From positions 62,001 to 126,000 of the forward strand of contig NZ_CYGY02000032.1 of assembly GCF_900007165.1 (NCBI RefSeq): DNA of 64,000 nucleotides. The letters are read 5' to 3'. Below the pieces are notes generated by a model. The model worked only from the letters and a program-made list of their open reading frames with translations, was not told the DNA's origin and searched no databases. The first letter of the stretch is position 1. Every line of letters starts with the position of its first letter. Source of the stretch: Paraburkholderia piptadeniae. Lineage in GTDB: Bacteria; Pseudomonadota; Gammaproteobacteria; Burkholderiales; Burkholderiaceae. Below, piece by piece: positions 1 to 8,668 of this stretch. Made by a program: the position numbers and the translations under genes.

Positions 1-1052
1 AGTTGCAGGCGCAGTACACGTTCGACATCTTCGGTGCGGCGCGGCTTGCGAATGCGGCGCTCGCATCGCGCGTGAACGTGCAGGCGTATCAGTTCGACGC
101 GGCGCGGCGCGCGCTGGCCGCGAACATTGTGACGGCGGCGATTTCGGCGGCGATGCTCGATGCGCAGGTGCAGACGACCGAGCGCCTCGTCGCGCTCGCG
201 AATGACCAGGCGCGCGACACGCAGCGCCGCTACGAACTCGGCGCGGTGCCGCACAGCGATCTGCTCAATGCTCAGCAAAGCGCGGCGTCGCTTGCTGCGA
301 GCCTGCCCGCCGCGCGCCAGCAGTTGCTGACGACGCGTCACGCGCTCGCGGTGCTGCTCGGCCGCACGCCGGACCAGGCGCCGCCGCCGCTCGATCTCGC
401 GCTGCTGCATGTGCCGGAACAGGTGCCCGTGTCCGTGCCCTCCGATCTGCTCCAGGCGCGTCCCGACATCGAGGCCGCCGACGCGACGCTGAAGGCAGCC
501 GCCGCCGAAGTCGGCGTTGCGACGGCGCAGATGTTTCCGAGCCTGACGTTGAACGCGTCGATGGGACAAGGCGGGTTCAGTTGGCCCGTCGCAGTGTCGG
601 GCGCGGGAGCGATCTGGAGCCTCGGCGCATCGCTGACGCAGCCGATCTTCCGCGGCGGCGCATTGTTCGCGCAACGGCGCGCGGCCGTCGCATCGTACGA
701 AGCCTCGGTGTCGCAATACAAGCAAACCGTGCTCGCCGCGTTCCAGAACGTCGCCGATACGCTCGCCGCGCTCGAGCACGACACGCAGTCTCTCGATGCG
801 TCCAATATCGCGGCGCAAACGGCGCAGCGTTCGTTCGACGAGACGTCGGCGCGCTATCGTCTGGGCGCCGTGCCCGTGACGGCAGCGAGAGCAAGCGAGC
901 AGCAGTATCGCAATGCGCGGCTCGACGAGATTCGCTACACAGGCGCGCGATTGAACGACACGGCCGCGCTCTTTCAGGCGATGGGCAATCCCCCCGTCGA
1001 CGATGCGCATGCGGCGTCGGCATCGACGGGCGCCGCGACGGCTGCGCAGTGA
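1..1052 (+). CDS. RND efflux system outer membrane lipoprotein, NodT/OprM family (5' end missing)
   Basis: This is the outer-membrane channel of a tripartite drug-efflux pump, with homology to the TolC/OprM/NodT fold. The gene runs in from the left edge; the first in-frame codon is at base 3 and the real start and lipoprotein signal lie outside the window. Two outer-membrane efflux repeats are visible, marked by the related stretches RYELGAVPHSDLLNAQ and RYRLGAVPVTAAR about 210 residues apart. Between them is the family-typical RPDIEAADATLKAAAAEVG segment leading into a beta-strand region (FPSLTLNASMG). The C-terminus ends in an Ala/Ser-rich tail. The partner membrane-fusion and RND pump genes are presumably upstream. 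Substrate unknown. Family assignment is firm. Confidence 0.9.
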   Translation, partial: LQAQYTFDIFGAARLANAALASRVNVQAYQFDAARRALAANIVTAAISAAMLDAQVQTTERLVALANDQARDTQRRYELGAVPHSDLLNAQQSAASLAASLPAARQQLLTTRHALAVLLGRTPDQAPPPLDLALLHVPEQVPVSVPSDLLQARPDIEAADATLKAAAAEVGVATAQMFPSLTLNASMGQGGFSWPVAVSGAGAIWSLGASLTQPIFRGGALFAQRRAAVASYEASVSQYKQTVLAAFQNVADTLAALEHDTQSLDASNIAAQTAQRSFDETSARYRLGAVPVTAARASEQQYRNARLDEIRYTGARLNDTAALFQAMGNPPVDDAHAASASTGAATAAQ

Positions 1053-1066
1053 CTGAAACTCATGAG

Positions 1067-1130
1067 GTTATCCCCAGTTTCTGGGGATGATCTTGTTGAG
1101 AACGCCGGGACAAGCGGGATAAGACATTGA
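1067..1130 (+). repeat. 64-nt DnaA-box-like repeat, copy 1
   Basis: One of three 64-nt elements in the same orientation around mrcA. It opens with GTTATCCCCAG and continues with CTTGTTGAGAAC, a GGACAAGCG block and a TTGA end. Its first part is also a hairpin: ATCCCCAG (1070-1077), TTT, CTGGGGAT (1081-1088). There is no T-run after that hairpin, so it is at best a weak terminator for the efflux gene. It aligns without gaps to copy 2, most strongly over the right 40 nt. Confidence 0.6.
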
Positions 1131-1206
1131 GGCGGCAGCGGTTTTGTCCCGCGATGCAGATTGCGCAGCGCGTGCCCGAAAAGCGCTCAACGGTGCGCAC
1201 GCGTTT

Positions 1207-1270
1207 GTTATCAACAGATTCCGTGCACAGGCTTGTTGATAACACCTGGACAATCGTGCTAACCCGTTGA
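1207..1270 (+). repeat. 64-nt DnaA-box-like repeat, copy 2
   Basis: Starts GTTATCAACAGA and ends AACCCGTTGA. It holds TTATCAACA at 1208-1216 and its inverted form TGTTGATAA at 1234-1242, each one mismatch from the E. coli DnaA box TTATCCACA. It shares the first 12 and last 10 bases with copy 3 and most of its right half with copy 1. It lies 76 nt from copy 1. Confidence 0.6.
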
Positions 1271-1302
1271 GCGCGCACCTTAATCCCCGGCTGACGCACG
1301 CA

Positions 1303-1340
1303 CAAAAAAAACGCGCCCGTGATTTTCACCACGGGCGCGT
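1303..1340 (-). terminator. Rho-independent terminator of mrcA
   Basis: A perfect 10-bp inverted repeat (1311-1320 and 1331-1340) with a 10-nt loop. On the minus strand it is followed at once by a run of eight T. It lies 21 nt past the mrcA stop. Confidence 0.85.
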
Positions 1341-1361
1341 CTTCTATTCAGGCTCAAGCGG

Positions 1362-3887
1362 TCAAGGCTTGTTCGACTCGAACAGATCCATGATCTGCTT
1401 CTTCTCCGACGACGTGACGCTCGGAGGCGGCGGCGCAGGCGGCGTCATGCCCGCCGGACCCACGGTGCCAACGGCATCGCCGCCGCTTGCCAGCGGATTC
1501 GCCGAATCCATGCCGATGCTCGCGATAAAGCCGTTGCCCGGCGTCATGTCCGCATAGAACAGCTCGCCATCGACGCTCGTCACGCCCGTGGGCATTTCCG
1601 GCTCGGCCTGCGGCACGCCGCGCAGCGCGCGCTGCATGTAGTCGACCCAGATCGGCAGCGCCAGCTGCGCGCCGAATTCGCGGCTGCCGAGCGACTTCGG
1701 CTGGTCGTAGCCCATCCACGCGACGGCCACGAGCGATTGCTGATAACCGGCGAACCAGCCGTCCTTCGCATCGTTCGTCGTACCCGTCTTGCCCTGCAGA
1801 TCGCTACGGTGCAGCACGTTCGTCCCCGCGCCCGTGCCCCCTGTCGCGACCGAGTGCAGCAGGCTGTTCATGATGTACGCGTTGCGCGGGTCGAGCGTAC
1901 GCGGCGCGTCGCGGCCCGCCGTCAGCGGCTGCGCGCGCGAGATCGGCTGGCCGTGCGCATCGTCGACTTCGCCGATCAGATACGGATTGATCCGGTAACC
2001 GCCGTTCGCGAACACGCTATACGCGCCCGCCGACTGTAGCGGCGTGACGAGCCCCGCGCCGAGCGCCATCGGCAGATACGGCGGCGTCTTGTCGGCGTCG
2101 AAGCCGAAGCGCTGCGTCACATAGTCCTGCGCGTACTTCGTGCCGATATACGACAGGATGCGGATCGACACGAGGTTCTTCGACTTCTGAAGCGCGACAC
2201 GCATCGGCATCGGACCGTCGGGCTGATCGTCGTCCTTCGGCTCCCATGCGTCGCCGCCCGGCGCGCTCGGCGGGAAGTACAGCGGCGCATCGTTGATGAT
2301 CGTCGCCGGTCCGAGTCCCTTGTCGAGCGCCGCCGAATAGATGAACGGCTTGAAGCTCGAACCCGGCTGGCGCCACGCCTGCGTGATGTGATTGAACTTG
2401 TTCTTGTTGAAGTCGAAGCCGCCGACGAGCGCACGGATCGCGCCGTCCTGCGGCGTCATCGACACGAGTGCGCCCTCCACTTGCGGCAACTGCGTGATCT
2501 GCCAGTTGCCGTCCGCATCCGCGATCAGGCGGATGATCGAGCCCGGACGCATGCGCTGCGCCTGCGCCGCGCGCGGGGACAGGGAAGCCGCCGCAAAGCG
2601 CAGCCCGTCGCCCTTGATGCTCACCTGCGTGCCGTCGAGCAGTTGCACCTTCACTTCCTTCGGCGTCGCCGACGTGACGACGGCGGCCACGATCTCGCCG
2701 TTGTCGGGATGATCGTTGAGCGCGTCTTCGATCGCCTCGTCGCGCTCGTCGCCGGCTGCCGGCAACTCGACGAAGCCTTCCGGACCGCGATAGCCGTGAC
2801 GGCGCTCGTAATCCATCACGCCCTTGCGCACCGCGTGGTAGGCGGCTTCCTGATCGGCGGAATCGATCGTCGTCGTGACGCTGAGCCCGCGCGTATAGGT
2901 TTCGTCCTTGTACTGCGCGTACATCATCTGGCGCACCATTTCAGCGATGTACTCGGCGTGCACGCTGTACTCGTTGCCCGCCGTCTTCGTGTGGATCTCC
3001 TGCTTGACGGCCTGGTCGTACTGTTCCGGCGTGATGTAGCGCAGATCGAGCATCCGCTTCAGGATGTACTCCTGGCGGATCTTCGCGCGCTTCGGATTGA
3101 CGACCGGGTTGTACGCCGACGGCGCCTTCGGCAGGCCCGCGAGCATCGCTGCCTCGGCGAGCGAGATGTCCTTTAGATCCTTGCCGAAGTACACGCGCGC
3201 AGCGGCCGCAAAGCCGTACGCGCGCTCGCCCAGATAGATCTGGTTCATGTACAGCTCGAGAATCTGGTCCTTCGTCAGCGCGCGCTCGATCTTGTACGCG
3301 AGCAGCATTTCATAGATCTTTCGCGTGTACGTTTTCTCGCTCGACAGGAAGAAGTTGCGCGCGACCTGCATCGTGATCGTGCTCGCGCCCTGCGACGAGC
3401 CGCCGTGCATGATGTCCGCGAAGCCCGCGCGCAGGATGCCGATGAAGTCGACGCCGCCATGCTCGTAGAAGCGATAGTCTTCGATCGCGAGCACGGCTTT
3501 CTTCTGCACGTCGGGGATGTCCTGGAAGCGCACGAGACTGCGCCGCTCTTCGCCGAACTCGCCGATCAGCACGTGATCCGCCGTATAGATGCGCAGCGGC
3601 ACCTTGGGCCGGTAATCGGTCAGCGCGTCGAGCGACGGAAGCTGCGGCCCCATCACGACGAGCGCGTAGCCGACGATCAGCGCGCCGACCACCGCCAGCG
3701 TCGCGAACAGCCCGACGAACCACAGCGCGATCGTGCCGAAGAACGAGCGGCCACCGCGTCGGCCGCGGTCGTCGCTGTCGTCTTCTTCGCGCTGAACGTG
3801 GCGATAGTCGCGGCTCGGGTTGTCGTTGTTGCCGAAAGATGGCTCGCGGCCAGGGTGGGAAGAATGCGGTCGTTTGATGATTGGCAT
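1362..3887 (-). CDS. mrcA: Penicillin-binding protein 1A (class A, bifunctional)
   Basis: This protein polymerises lipid II glycan strands and cross-links their peptides in the periplasm. Its 841 residues fit the family. A charged cytoplasmic tail (1-48) precedes one membrane anchor (about 52-78). The GT51 transglycosylase domain shows EDYRFYEHGG (E136, D137), GASTITMQ and the KDQILELYMN helix. An OB-like insert lies at about 395-470. The transpeptidase carries SSFK (S510/K513), SKN (569-571) and KTGTT (700-704). No active-site residue is missing. The cytoplasmic tail is long and mixed-charge (EEDDSDDRGRRGGR). No strong Shine-Dalgarno precedes the ATG. The gene stands alone, divergent from the gene at 4538, and is bracketed by 64-nt repeats. 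Confidence 0.95.
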   Translation of the reverse strand: MPIIKRPHSSHPGREPSFGNNDNPSRDYRHVQREEDDSDDRGRRGGRSFFGTIALWFVGLFATLAVVGALIVGYALVVMGPQLPSLDALTDYRPKVPLRIYTADHVLIGEFGEERRSLVRFQDIPDVQKKAVLAIEDYRFYEHGGVDFIGILRAGFADIMHGGSSQGASTITMQVARNFFLSSEKTYTRKIYEMLLAYKIERALTKDQILELYMNQIYLGERAYGFAAAARVYFGKDLKDISLAEAAMLAGLPKAPSAYNPVVNPKRAKIRQEYILKRMLDLRYITPEQYDQAVKQEIHTKTAGNEYSVHAEYIAEMVRQMMYAQYKDETYTRGLSVTTTIDSADQEAAYHAVRKGVMDYERRHGYRGPEGFVELPAAGDERDEAIEDALNDHPDNGEIVAAVVTSATPKEVKVQLLDGTQVSIKGDGLRFAAASLSPRAAQAQRMRPGSIIRLIADADGNWQITQLPQVEGALVSMTPQDGAIRALVGGFDFNKNKFNHITQAWRQPGSSFKPFIYSAALDKGLGPATIINDAPLYFPPSAPGGDAWEPKDDDQPDGPMPMRVALQKSKNLVSIRILSYIGTKYAQDYVTQRFGFDADKTPPYLPMALGAGLVTPLQSAGAYSVFANGGYRINPYLIGEVDDAHGQPISRAQPLTAGRDAPRTLDPRNAYIMNSLLHSVATGGTGAGTNVLHRSDLQGKTGTTNDAKDGWFAGYQQSLVAVAWMGYDQPKSLGSREFGAQLALPIWVDYMQRALRGVPQAEPEMPTGVTSVDGELFYADMTPGNGFIASIGMDSANPLASGGDAVGTVGPAGMTPPAPPPPSVTSSEKKQIMDLFESNKP

Positions 3888-4537
3888 GACTGGAATGATT
3901 GGCGCTTTCCTACACGCCGGCTATGCACGCGCGGTGCGCTCGAATCGTGGTCGTGGCGTCCGTCGCGCGCCCGAACGGGCGGCAGCGGAACCGTTGCGCA
4001 CCGGAGCGACGGCCATCCGCCGATGCGGCGACATTCGCGCAGATTCGCGGCGCCACCGCGTGCGGCGCTGCCGGCGGCCCTGCAATGATACTGCGCGCGA
4101 CGCTCGTTTCCGCCCTGGCGACTGCCACCGCGCGACGCCGTATGTTTACCCCGTCCCGGCCGGTCGCACGGCACGCCCAGACAGGTTCTGGCGCAACGTA
4201 ACAGCGCATTTTAAAGAAATCAAGCCGCGTGGATCGTGATTTTTTTGTAAGAATTCCCTCATGATCGTGCCCTGAAGTGCAAAAACGCTGCGCGAGCCCC
4301 GCCGTTGCGTGCTTGTGCGGTTATCAACAGAAATTGTGCAAAGCCCTGTGGACAATATCCCTGCAACTCGGGCAACCCGTTGATGTGACAGCCATTTTGC
4401 AAGCCGCCCGATTTGCAGCGGCACGCCACCGCGCGCCACGGTTTAGTCTTATGATGGTTCGACGCGCGCCAAGCAGGCCTCGCACCCTGCCCGGATTCCT
4501 CCGCAGTTCGACACCAACAAAGAACGCGAGCCGATCT
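3888..4537. other. 650-nt divergent intergenic region with repeat copy 3
   Basis: This region separates mrcA (minus) from the gene at 4538 (plus) and must hold both promoters. The only structure I can support is the 64-nt repeat at 4320-4383. The open frames here overlap one another on both strands and show no recognisable protein. Confidence 0.5.
4320..4383 (+). repeat. 64-nt DnaA-box-like repeat, copy 3
   Basis: Begins GTTATCAACAGA and ends AACCCGTTGA, exactly as copy 2 does. It contains TTATCAACA (4321-4329) and TGTGGACAA (4347-4355). The reverse complement of the latter, TTGTCCACA, fits the relaxed DnaA box TTNTNCACA. It has the same length and orientation as copies 1 and 2 but lies on the other side of mrcA. 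Confidence 0.6.
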
Positions 4538-5239
4538 ATGAACAAGCCCAGCGAACGCATCGTCGTCTTCGTGACGCCCGCCCAGAAACGCGCCATCTCC
4601 GCGACGGCGGACAACCTCGGCATCAGCGTCAGCGAGCTGATGCGCCGCGCGGTGCTGAGCTTCGGCGCGACCAGCGAGCAGGTCAAGGCGGCGAGCATCG
4701 TCGACCGGCTGCGCGCGCCGCGCGAACCGGACGCGCTGAACGAAGCGCTGCAACGCGTCGCGCGCTCGAGCAATCGCATGCGGCAGGCGGCGCTCAAGCC
4801 TCGCGCCGCGTCGTCTGCTGCGTCGTCGGCCGGGGCGCGCGCCGATGCCTCCGCCGAGTCTTCCGCCGCGCATGAGCCGGCCGCATCGCCGGGAAACGAT
4901 GCCGCGTTCGCCGCATCCCGCAAGCCGCGCGAGACGCTCGCGCCGATCGATCTCTCGCGTCCCGCCGATTCCGCTGCCGTGCTCGCGCCCGTCGGCACGC
5001 TCGAAAGCGCGGATGACGACAACGCCGCGCAGGTTGCCGCGCGCGTGGCGGCCGCGAAAGCCGCCGCCATTGCCCACGATAAGAACGAGGCACCGGCAAC
5101 GGGAAGCGACACGCGTACGCCATCCCGGACTGCCACACTGCTATCGTCGAAACGCAGCGCCGCCAGCAAGCGACAACGCGAGCATGAAGAGGACGAACCC
5201 AACATCGATCCCACCGAAGGCAACGGCCGCTTCGCGTGA
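4538..5239 (+). CDS. Hypothetical protein with ribbon-helix-helix-like N-terminus
   Basis: A 233-residue protein I do not recognise by name. Residues about 6-42 (RIVVFVTPAQKRAISATADN, then a helix with ISVSELMRRAVLSFG) look like a ribbon-helix-helix DNA-binding fold: one strand followed by two helices. The rest is Ala/Ser/Pro-rich and low in complexity, with a charged end (KRQREHEEDEPNIDP). The frame is open back to 4277, but the segment before 4538 overlaps repeat copy 3 and looks non-coding, so the ATG at 4538 is preferred. A DNA-binding role is inference only. No partner gene (toxin or ParA) sits next to it. Confidence 0.7.
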   Translation: MNKPSERIVVFVTPAQKRAISATADNLGISVSELMRRAVLSFGATSEQVKAASIVDRLRAPREPDALNEALQRVARSSNRMRQAALKPRAASSAASSAGARADASAESSAAHEPAASPGNDAAFAASRKPRETLAPIDLSRPADSAAVLAPVGTLESADDDNAAQVAARVAAAKAAAIAHDKNEAPATGSDTRTPSRTATLLSSKRSAASKRQREHEEDEPNIDPTEGNGRFA

Positions 5240-5732
5240 GCGTCGCGTGTCGATACTTGCCTATGTGGCGTGCGAGCAGGACCACGCATCGTCGGCGATC
5301 CGAAAGAATTCCTTCATCTGTATTTCGACAAATCCGCGCATTCATTCGTTCTTCGATTGCGCTCACTACGCACGTTGCAAGACACTGCGAACGGCCCGCT
5401 GAAACGTGCACGAAATCGCGCTTTAAGACGGTTTTAAGGGTACGCGTGGTGTAATATCCGCGAGCTGTTGAATACCCATCGCGTCGATCTTCGGACCGGT
5501 TCGAAGCGTCGGACATGGCGCTGCGTCAAGGTTAAATTTTCCCGGCGCTATTGCAATCCGTGCACGCGCCCCGACGTCACCGTGAGCATGCGCATGAACG
5601 CGAACTGCGATGGCATGCAGCATGATCCGCAGTCTCGCGCATGGCGGCGTAAACTACGTGCTGTCGACGTGATTACGCACCCCATGCAGCGCGCCGGGTA
5701 TTCAGCGTCGATTTCATCCAATGGAGGTATTC
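5240..5732 (+). other. 493-nt intergenic region upstream of pspA
   Basis: No gene seen. A TAATAT hexamer at 5452-5457 could be a -10 box, but no good -35 is spaced from it. I find no sigma-54 (GG-N10-GC) promoter of the kind that drives the enterobacterial psp operon. The last bases hold the pspA ribosome-binding site (GGAGG, 5723-5727). Confidence 0.35.
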
Positions 5733-6413
5733 ATGTCGCTTTTTGACAGCATCACGCGAACGGTCAAAGGTCTCTTGAACGACGCAGCCGATTCCGTGCA
5801 GGACCCGTCGCGTGATGCGCGCCAGATCGTGCGCGAACTCGACGATAGCATCGCGAAAGCGGAGAACTCGCTGATCGAGATCCAGGCGCAGGTCGCCACG
5901 CAGCAGAGCAAGCGCGACGTCGCCGCCGACAAGGCGAAGAAGTACGAGGACGGCGCAAGGCGCGCGCTGCAAGCCGGCGACGAAGCACTCGCGCGCGAGG
6001 CGCTCGGCGCCCAGGCGACGGCCGAAGCGGAGCGCGACGCACTCGCGAAGGAACTCGCGACGCTAGAGCCCTCGGTCGAGCAACTGAAGAAGCAGATCGA
6101 CGACATGCGCGAGCGCCGCAACGATCTGAACGCGCGCTCGAACATCCTGCAGGCGAAGCAGCAGATCGCGCAGGCCAAGGACACGGCGGCGACGGCGCTG
6201 GGCGGCATCGGCGGCAAGAATCTTGCTGAAGACTTCCAGAAGCTGGAAGACAAGGTGTCGCTGTCGAACGCACGCTCGGACGCGCGCCTGAATTCCGCCG
6301 ACGAGAAAAGCGGCAAGGCGCTCGACGACAAGCTCGCGGATCTGAATCGCGGTCCGTCTGTCGAAGACCGCCTCGCAGCGCTGAAGAAGCAGTTGGACAC
6401 GCCTGCGCAGTAA
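5733..6413 (+). CDS. pspA: PspA/IM30 family phage-shock-like protein
   Basis: A peripheral inner-membrane protein of the PspA/IM30 (ESCRT-III-like) family, which protects or remodels stressed membranes. Its 226 residues match the usual length. The start MSLFDSITRTVKGLLNDAAD is the amphipathic membrane-binding helix, and nearly all the rest is predicted coiled coil (about 25-190). The ATG at 5733 is chosen because GGAGG sits 5 nt before it; the ATG at 5721 overlaps that site. No pspF, pspB or pspC lies nearby, so control differs from the E. coli system. The next gene (6521) follows on the same strand after 107 nt and is probably co-transcribed. Confidence 0.9.
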   Translation: MSLFDSITRTVKGLLNDAADSVQDPSRDARQIVRELDDSIAKAENSLIEIQAQVATQQSKRDVAADKAKKYEDGARRALQAGDEALAREALGAQATAEAERDALAKELATLEPSVEQLKKQIDDMRERRNDLNARSNILQAKQQIAQAKDTAATALGGIGGKNLAEDFQKLEDKVSLSNARSDARLNSADEKSGKALDDKLADLNRGPSVEDRLAALKKQLDTPAQ

Positions 6414-6520
6414 CGGCATTGCAGGCGATGTGCCGCGCGGCGTCCGATGAGCGCATTGGCCCGCGCGGTACGGCAACTCGATAGTCATGGAGACGGGCGT
6501 CAATCCGCCCGGCCCGCATC

Positions 6521-7747
6521 ATGAAAAAATTCCTCGCAGCAGCCTGTGTTTCGCTGACGCTCGTATCGGGCGCCGCTTTCGCGCTGCCGACGGCGACGCA
6601 GATCGAAACGTCGATTCAACAAGGCAACTGGCAGCAAGCGGATTCGCAGTTGAACGAAGTGCTGAAGGCGCATCCGAACAACGCCCGCGCGCACTATCTG
6701 TACGCGCAGGTGCTCGATCGCGAAGGCCGCTCGGCCGACGCGCTCGCGCAGCTTCAGCAGGCGAAGACGCTCGACCCGCAGGTCCGCTTCACCGATCCCG
6801 CCCGTTTCGCGCAAACGGAAGCGCGCCTGCGCGCCGACGCCGCGCGCGTCAGCGGCGGCACCGCGGGCAGCCTCGCGGGCAACGGCGCGCATCGCACTGC
6901 CAATCCGTTCGCGCAGCAGCAAGCCGCGCCCGTCTCGCCGTCCGCGCTCGAGCAGGCGCCGCAACGCCATGGCCCGTCGATGGGCATGTGGATCGGCATC
7001 GCCGTGCTGCTCGCCGCGATCGCGCTGATTCTGCGCTGGACGTTGCGCCGCGCGCGCTCACAGGAAGATACGCGGGCCAACGACGATCGGCGCGTGCAGC
7101 TCAAGCGCGTCACCGATCTGCTCAACGACGTGCGCTCGCTGAAGCTGGACGTGAAGCTGTCGACGGCGCCCGGACACGAAGCGCTCGAACGCGAAGTCGA
7201 AGGCATGGAGACGCAACTGCGTGAACTGGTCGAAGCGCTGTCGAACAGCAAGAACCCCGTGCCGCCGTATCAGGTGGAAGATCTCGAACGGCAGGTGGCG
7301 AGCCTGAAGGCGCGCGCCGAAGGCCGGCCCGATCCGAACGCGGCGCCCGCGGCATCGCCGGGCGCGGGCGAGTCCCCGTATGCGCGCGAAGCGAACGAGG
7401 CATTCGGGCGCGGCCAGCAACAGGGGTATCCGCCGGGTTATCCTCCGCAAGCGCCCTACCCGTATCCGCCGCAGCAACAGCCGCCCGTCGTCGTGCAGCA
7501 AGGCGGCGGTTTCGGCGGCGGCATGGGCGGTCTGCTGACGGGCGTGCTGCTCGGCGAAGCGATGAGTTCCGGGCGTGACCGCGTGATAGAGCGCGATGTG
7601 ATCGTCGACGACGAAGCACGCAAGCGCGCCGGCAACGATGCCGGCTCCGTCGACTTCGGACAGGGCTCCAACGACTGGAGCGATGGCGGCGGCGACGGCG
7701 GCGTCGACATGGGCAGCGACGATTCGGGAGGCTGGAACGACACCTGA
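6521..7747 (+). CDS. TPR-containing membrane protein with Gly-rich tail
   Basis: A 408-residue protein of unknown function. In order it has a signal peptide (1-21, ending AFA), two tetratricopeptide-like repeats (about 30-90, with NARAHYLYAQVLDREGR), a linker, one transmembrane helix (about 156-174) and a charged coiled coil (about 178-260). A Pro/Tyr/Gln-rich stretch follows, then a Gly-rich patch and an Asp/Gly-rich C-terminus. The layout suggests a periplasmic TPR part and a cytoplasmic coiled coil. Its place directly behind pspA suggests work in the same envelope-stress pathway, possibly as a PspA membrane partner; that is inference. A clear terminator follows. Confidence 0.8.
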   Translation: MKKFLAAACVSLTLVSGAAFALPTATQIETSIQQGNWQQADSQLNEVLKAHPNNARAHYLYAQVLDREGRSADALAQLQQAKTLDPQVRFTDPARFAQTEARLRADAARVSGGTAGSLAGNGAHRTANPFAQQQAAPVSPSALEQAPQRHGPSMGMWIGIAVLLAAIALILRWTLRRARSQEDTRANDDRRVQLKRVTDLLNDVRSLKLDVKLSTAPGHEALEREVEGMETQLRELVEALSNSKNPVPPYQVEDLERQVASLKARAEGRPDPNAAPAASPGAGESPYAREANEAFGRGQQQGYPPGYPPQAPYPYPPQQQPPVVVQQGGGFGGGMGGLLTGVLLGEAMSSGRDRVIERDVIVDDEARKRAGNDAGSVDFGQGSNDWSDGGGDGGVDMGSDDSGGWNDT

Positions 7748-7804
7748 TACGGACTTGCTTCGCTATCGGCGCAAGCCGTTCGACGAACCACCTGAAAGTG
7801 CAAA

Positions 7805-7827
7805 GGGCTCCTCCCGGAGCCCTTTTT
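7805..7827 (+). terminator. Rho-independent terminator after the pspA-TPR pair
   Basis: GGGCTCC (7805-7811), a 4-nt loop, GGAGCCC (7816-7822), then five T. It lies 57 nt past the TPR gene stop and just before the convergent TetR gene. Confidence 0.85.
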
Positions 7828-7835
7828 CATTGCAA

Positions 7836-8471
7836 TCACATCGATCCCTGCGCGTCGTGCCGCGCGAGAACGATGGCGCCCGCAAACAGCCTGACGATGA
7901 AACGCTCCGCGTAGTCGATCAGCGCCTCACGCTGCGCGGCGTTTCCGATGTACTCATGCGACAGATGGAAAAGCTGCAGCACGATCTGCGTGCAGATTTC
8001 CTCGACCATTTCGCGCGACAGCGCGGGAATCAGATTTAACTGCACGACGTCATCGGCCATCTCCGCCGATACCTCGTGCAGGTTCACCCTCACCGCCTCG
8101 CGCAACGCGGCCGACGTGCCGTGATATTCGGCCAGCGCGCTCAGAAACGCCTCGCGGTTTTCGAGCGCGAACGCGAAGAACGCCGCAGATGCGCGACGCG
8201 GCACACTGTGCGGCTCGTCGTGCGCAGCCAGCCAGCGCTCACGCCGCAACATCGGACGCAAACGACGGCTGACCCATCCGACGGCCTCGCATGCGAGATC
8301 GTCGAGCGTATCGAAGTGCCGATAAAACGTGTTGGGATTGAGGCCCGCTTCGCGCGCGAGTTCACGCAAGCCGAGCGTCGCGAAGCTGCGGCCGCCCGCC
8401 GTCAGTCGCAACGCTGCCTCGATCAGCTTGCGCTTGCCCGGTGCGAGTTCCAGTTCCGTTGTCGATTGCAT
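7836..8471 (-). CDS. TetR family transcriptional regulator
   Basis: A 211-residue one-domain repressor-type regulator. The N-terminal helix-turn-helix reads FATLGLRELAREAGLNPNTF followed by YRHFDTLDDL, at about residues 25-60. The remainder is the helical ligand-binding and dimer domain, which gives no clue to the ligand. The ATG at 8471 is chosen over upstream starts because it begins just before the conserved region and has AAGAAG in front; the frame is open to 8618. It is divergent from the monooxygenase gene at 8669 with 197 nt between them, so control of that gene is likely. Confidence 0.88.
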   Translation of the reverse strand: MQSTTELELAPGKRKLIEAALRLTAGGRSFATLGLRELAREAGLNPNTFYRHFDTLDDLACEAVGWVSRRLRPMLRRERWLAAHDEPHSVPRRASAAFFAFALENREAFLSALAEYHGTSAALREAVRVNLHEVSAEMADDVVQLNLIPALSREMVEEICTQIVLQLFHLSHEYIGNAAQREALIDYAERFIVRLFAGAIVLARHDAQGSM

Positions 8472-8540
8472 GAGCTTCTTGTTCGAATGCGTTGAGGACG
8501 ACGGGCGCCGTGATCCCGGAGTCAGCACTTTACAACGATC

Positions 8541-8569
8541 TTGACTGGCCGTGTACAGTTGTCTACCCT
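8541..8569 (+). promoter_or_regulatory. Candidate promoter of the monooxygenase gene
   Basis: TTGACT (8541-8546) and TACCCT (8564-8569) are spaced by 17 nt, inside the TetR/monooxygenase divergent region. The spacer holds an imperfect inverted repeat, GACTG-N8-CAGTT, which could be the TetR operator. Unverified. Confidence 0.3.
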
Positions 8570-8668
8570 GCGCTTTAACCGTCACAGACGGACATAGACA
8601 ATTCTTCTTCCCTCTCATTCACTGTCGGAGCTTTGCTGACTCCGCGGACTCATTGGAGCACTGCACGT

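Noticed and set aside
1067..1260. A replication origin near the DnaA-box-like repeats
   Set aside because: There is no dnaA, dnaN, gyrB, parAB or AT-rich unwinding region nearby, and the boxes are imperfect. A repeat family is the better reading.
4538..5239. A toxin-antitoxin antitoxin gene
   Set aside because: The N-terminus looks like a ribbon-helix-helix, but no small toxin gene is adjacent and the protein is too long and low in complexity for a usual antitoxin.
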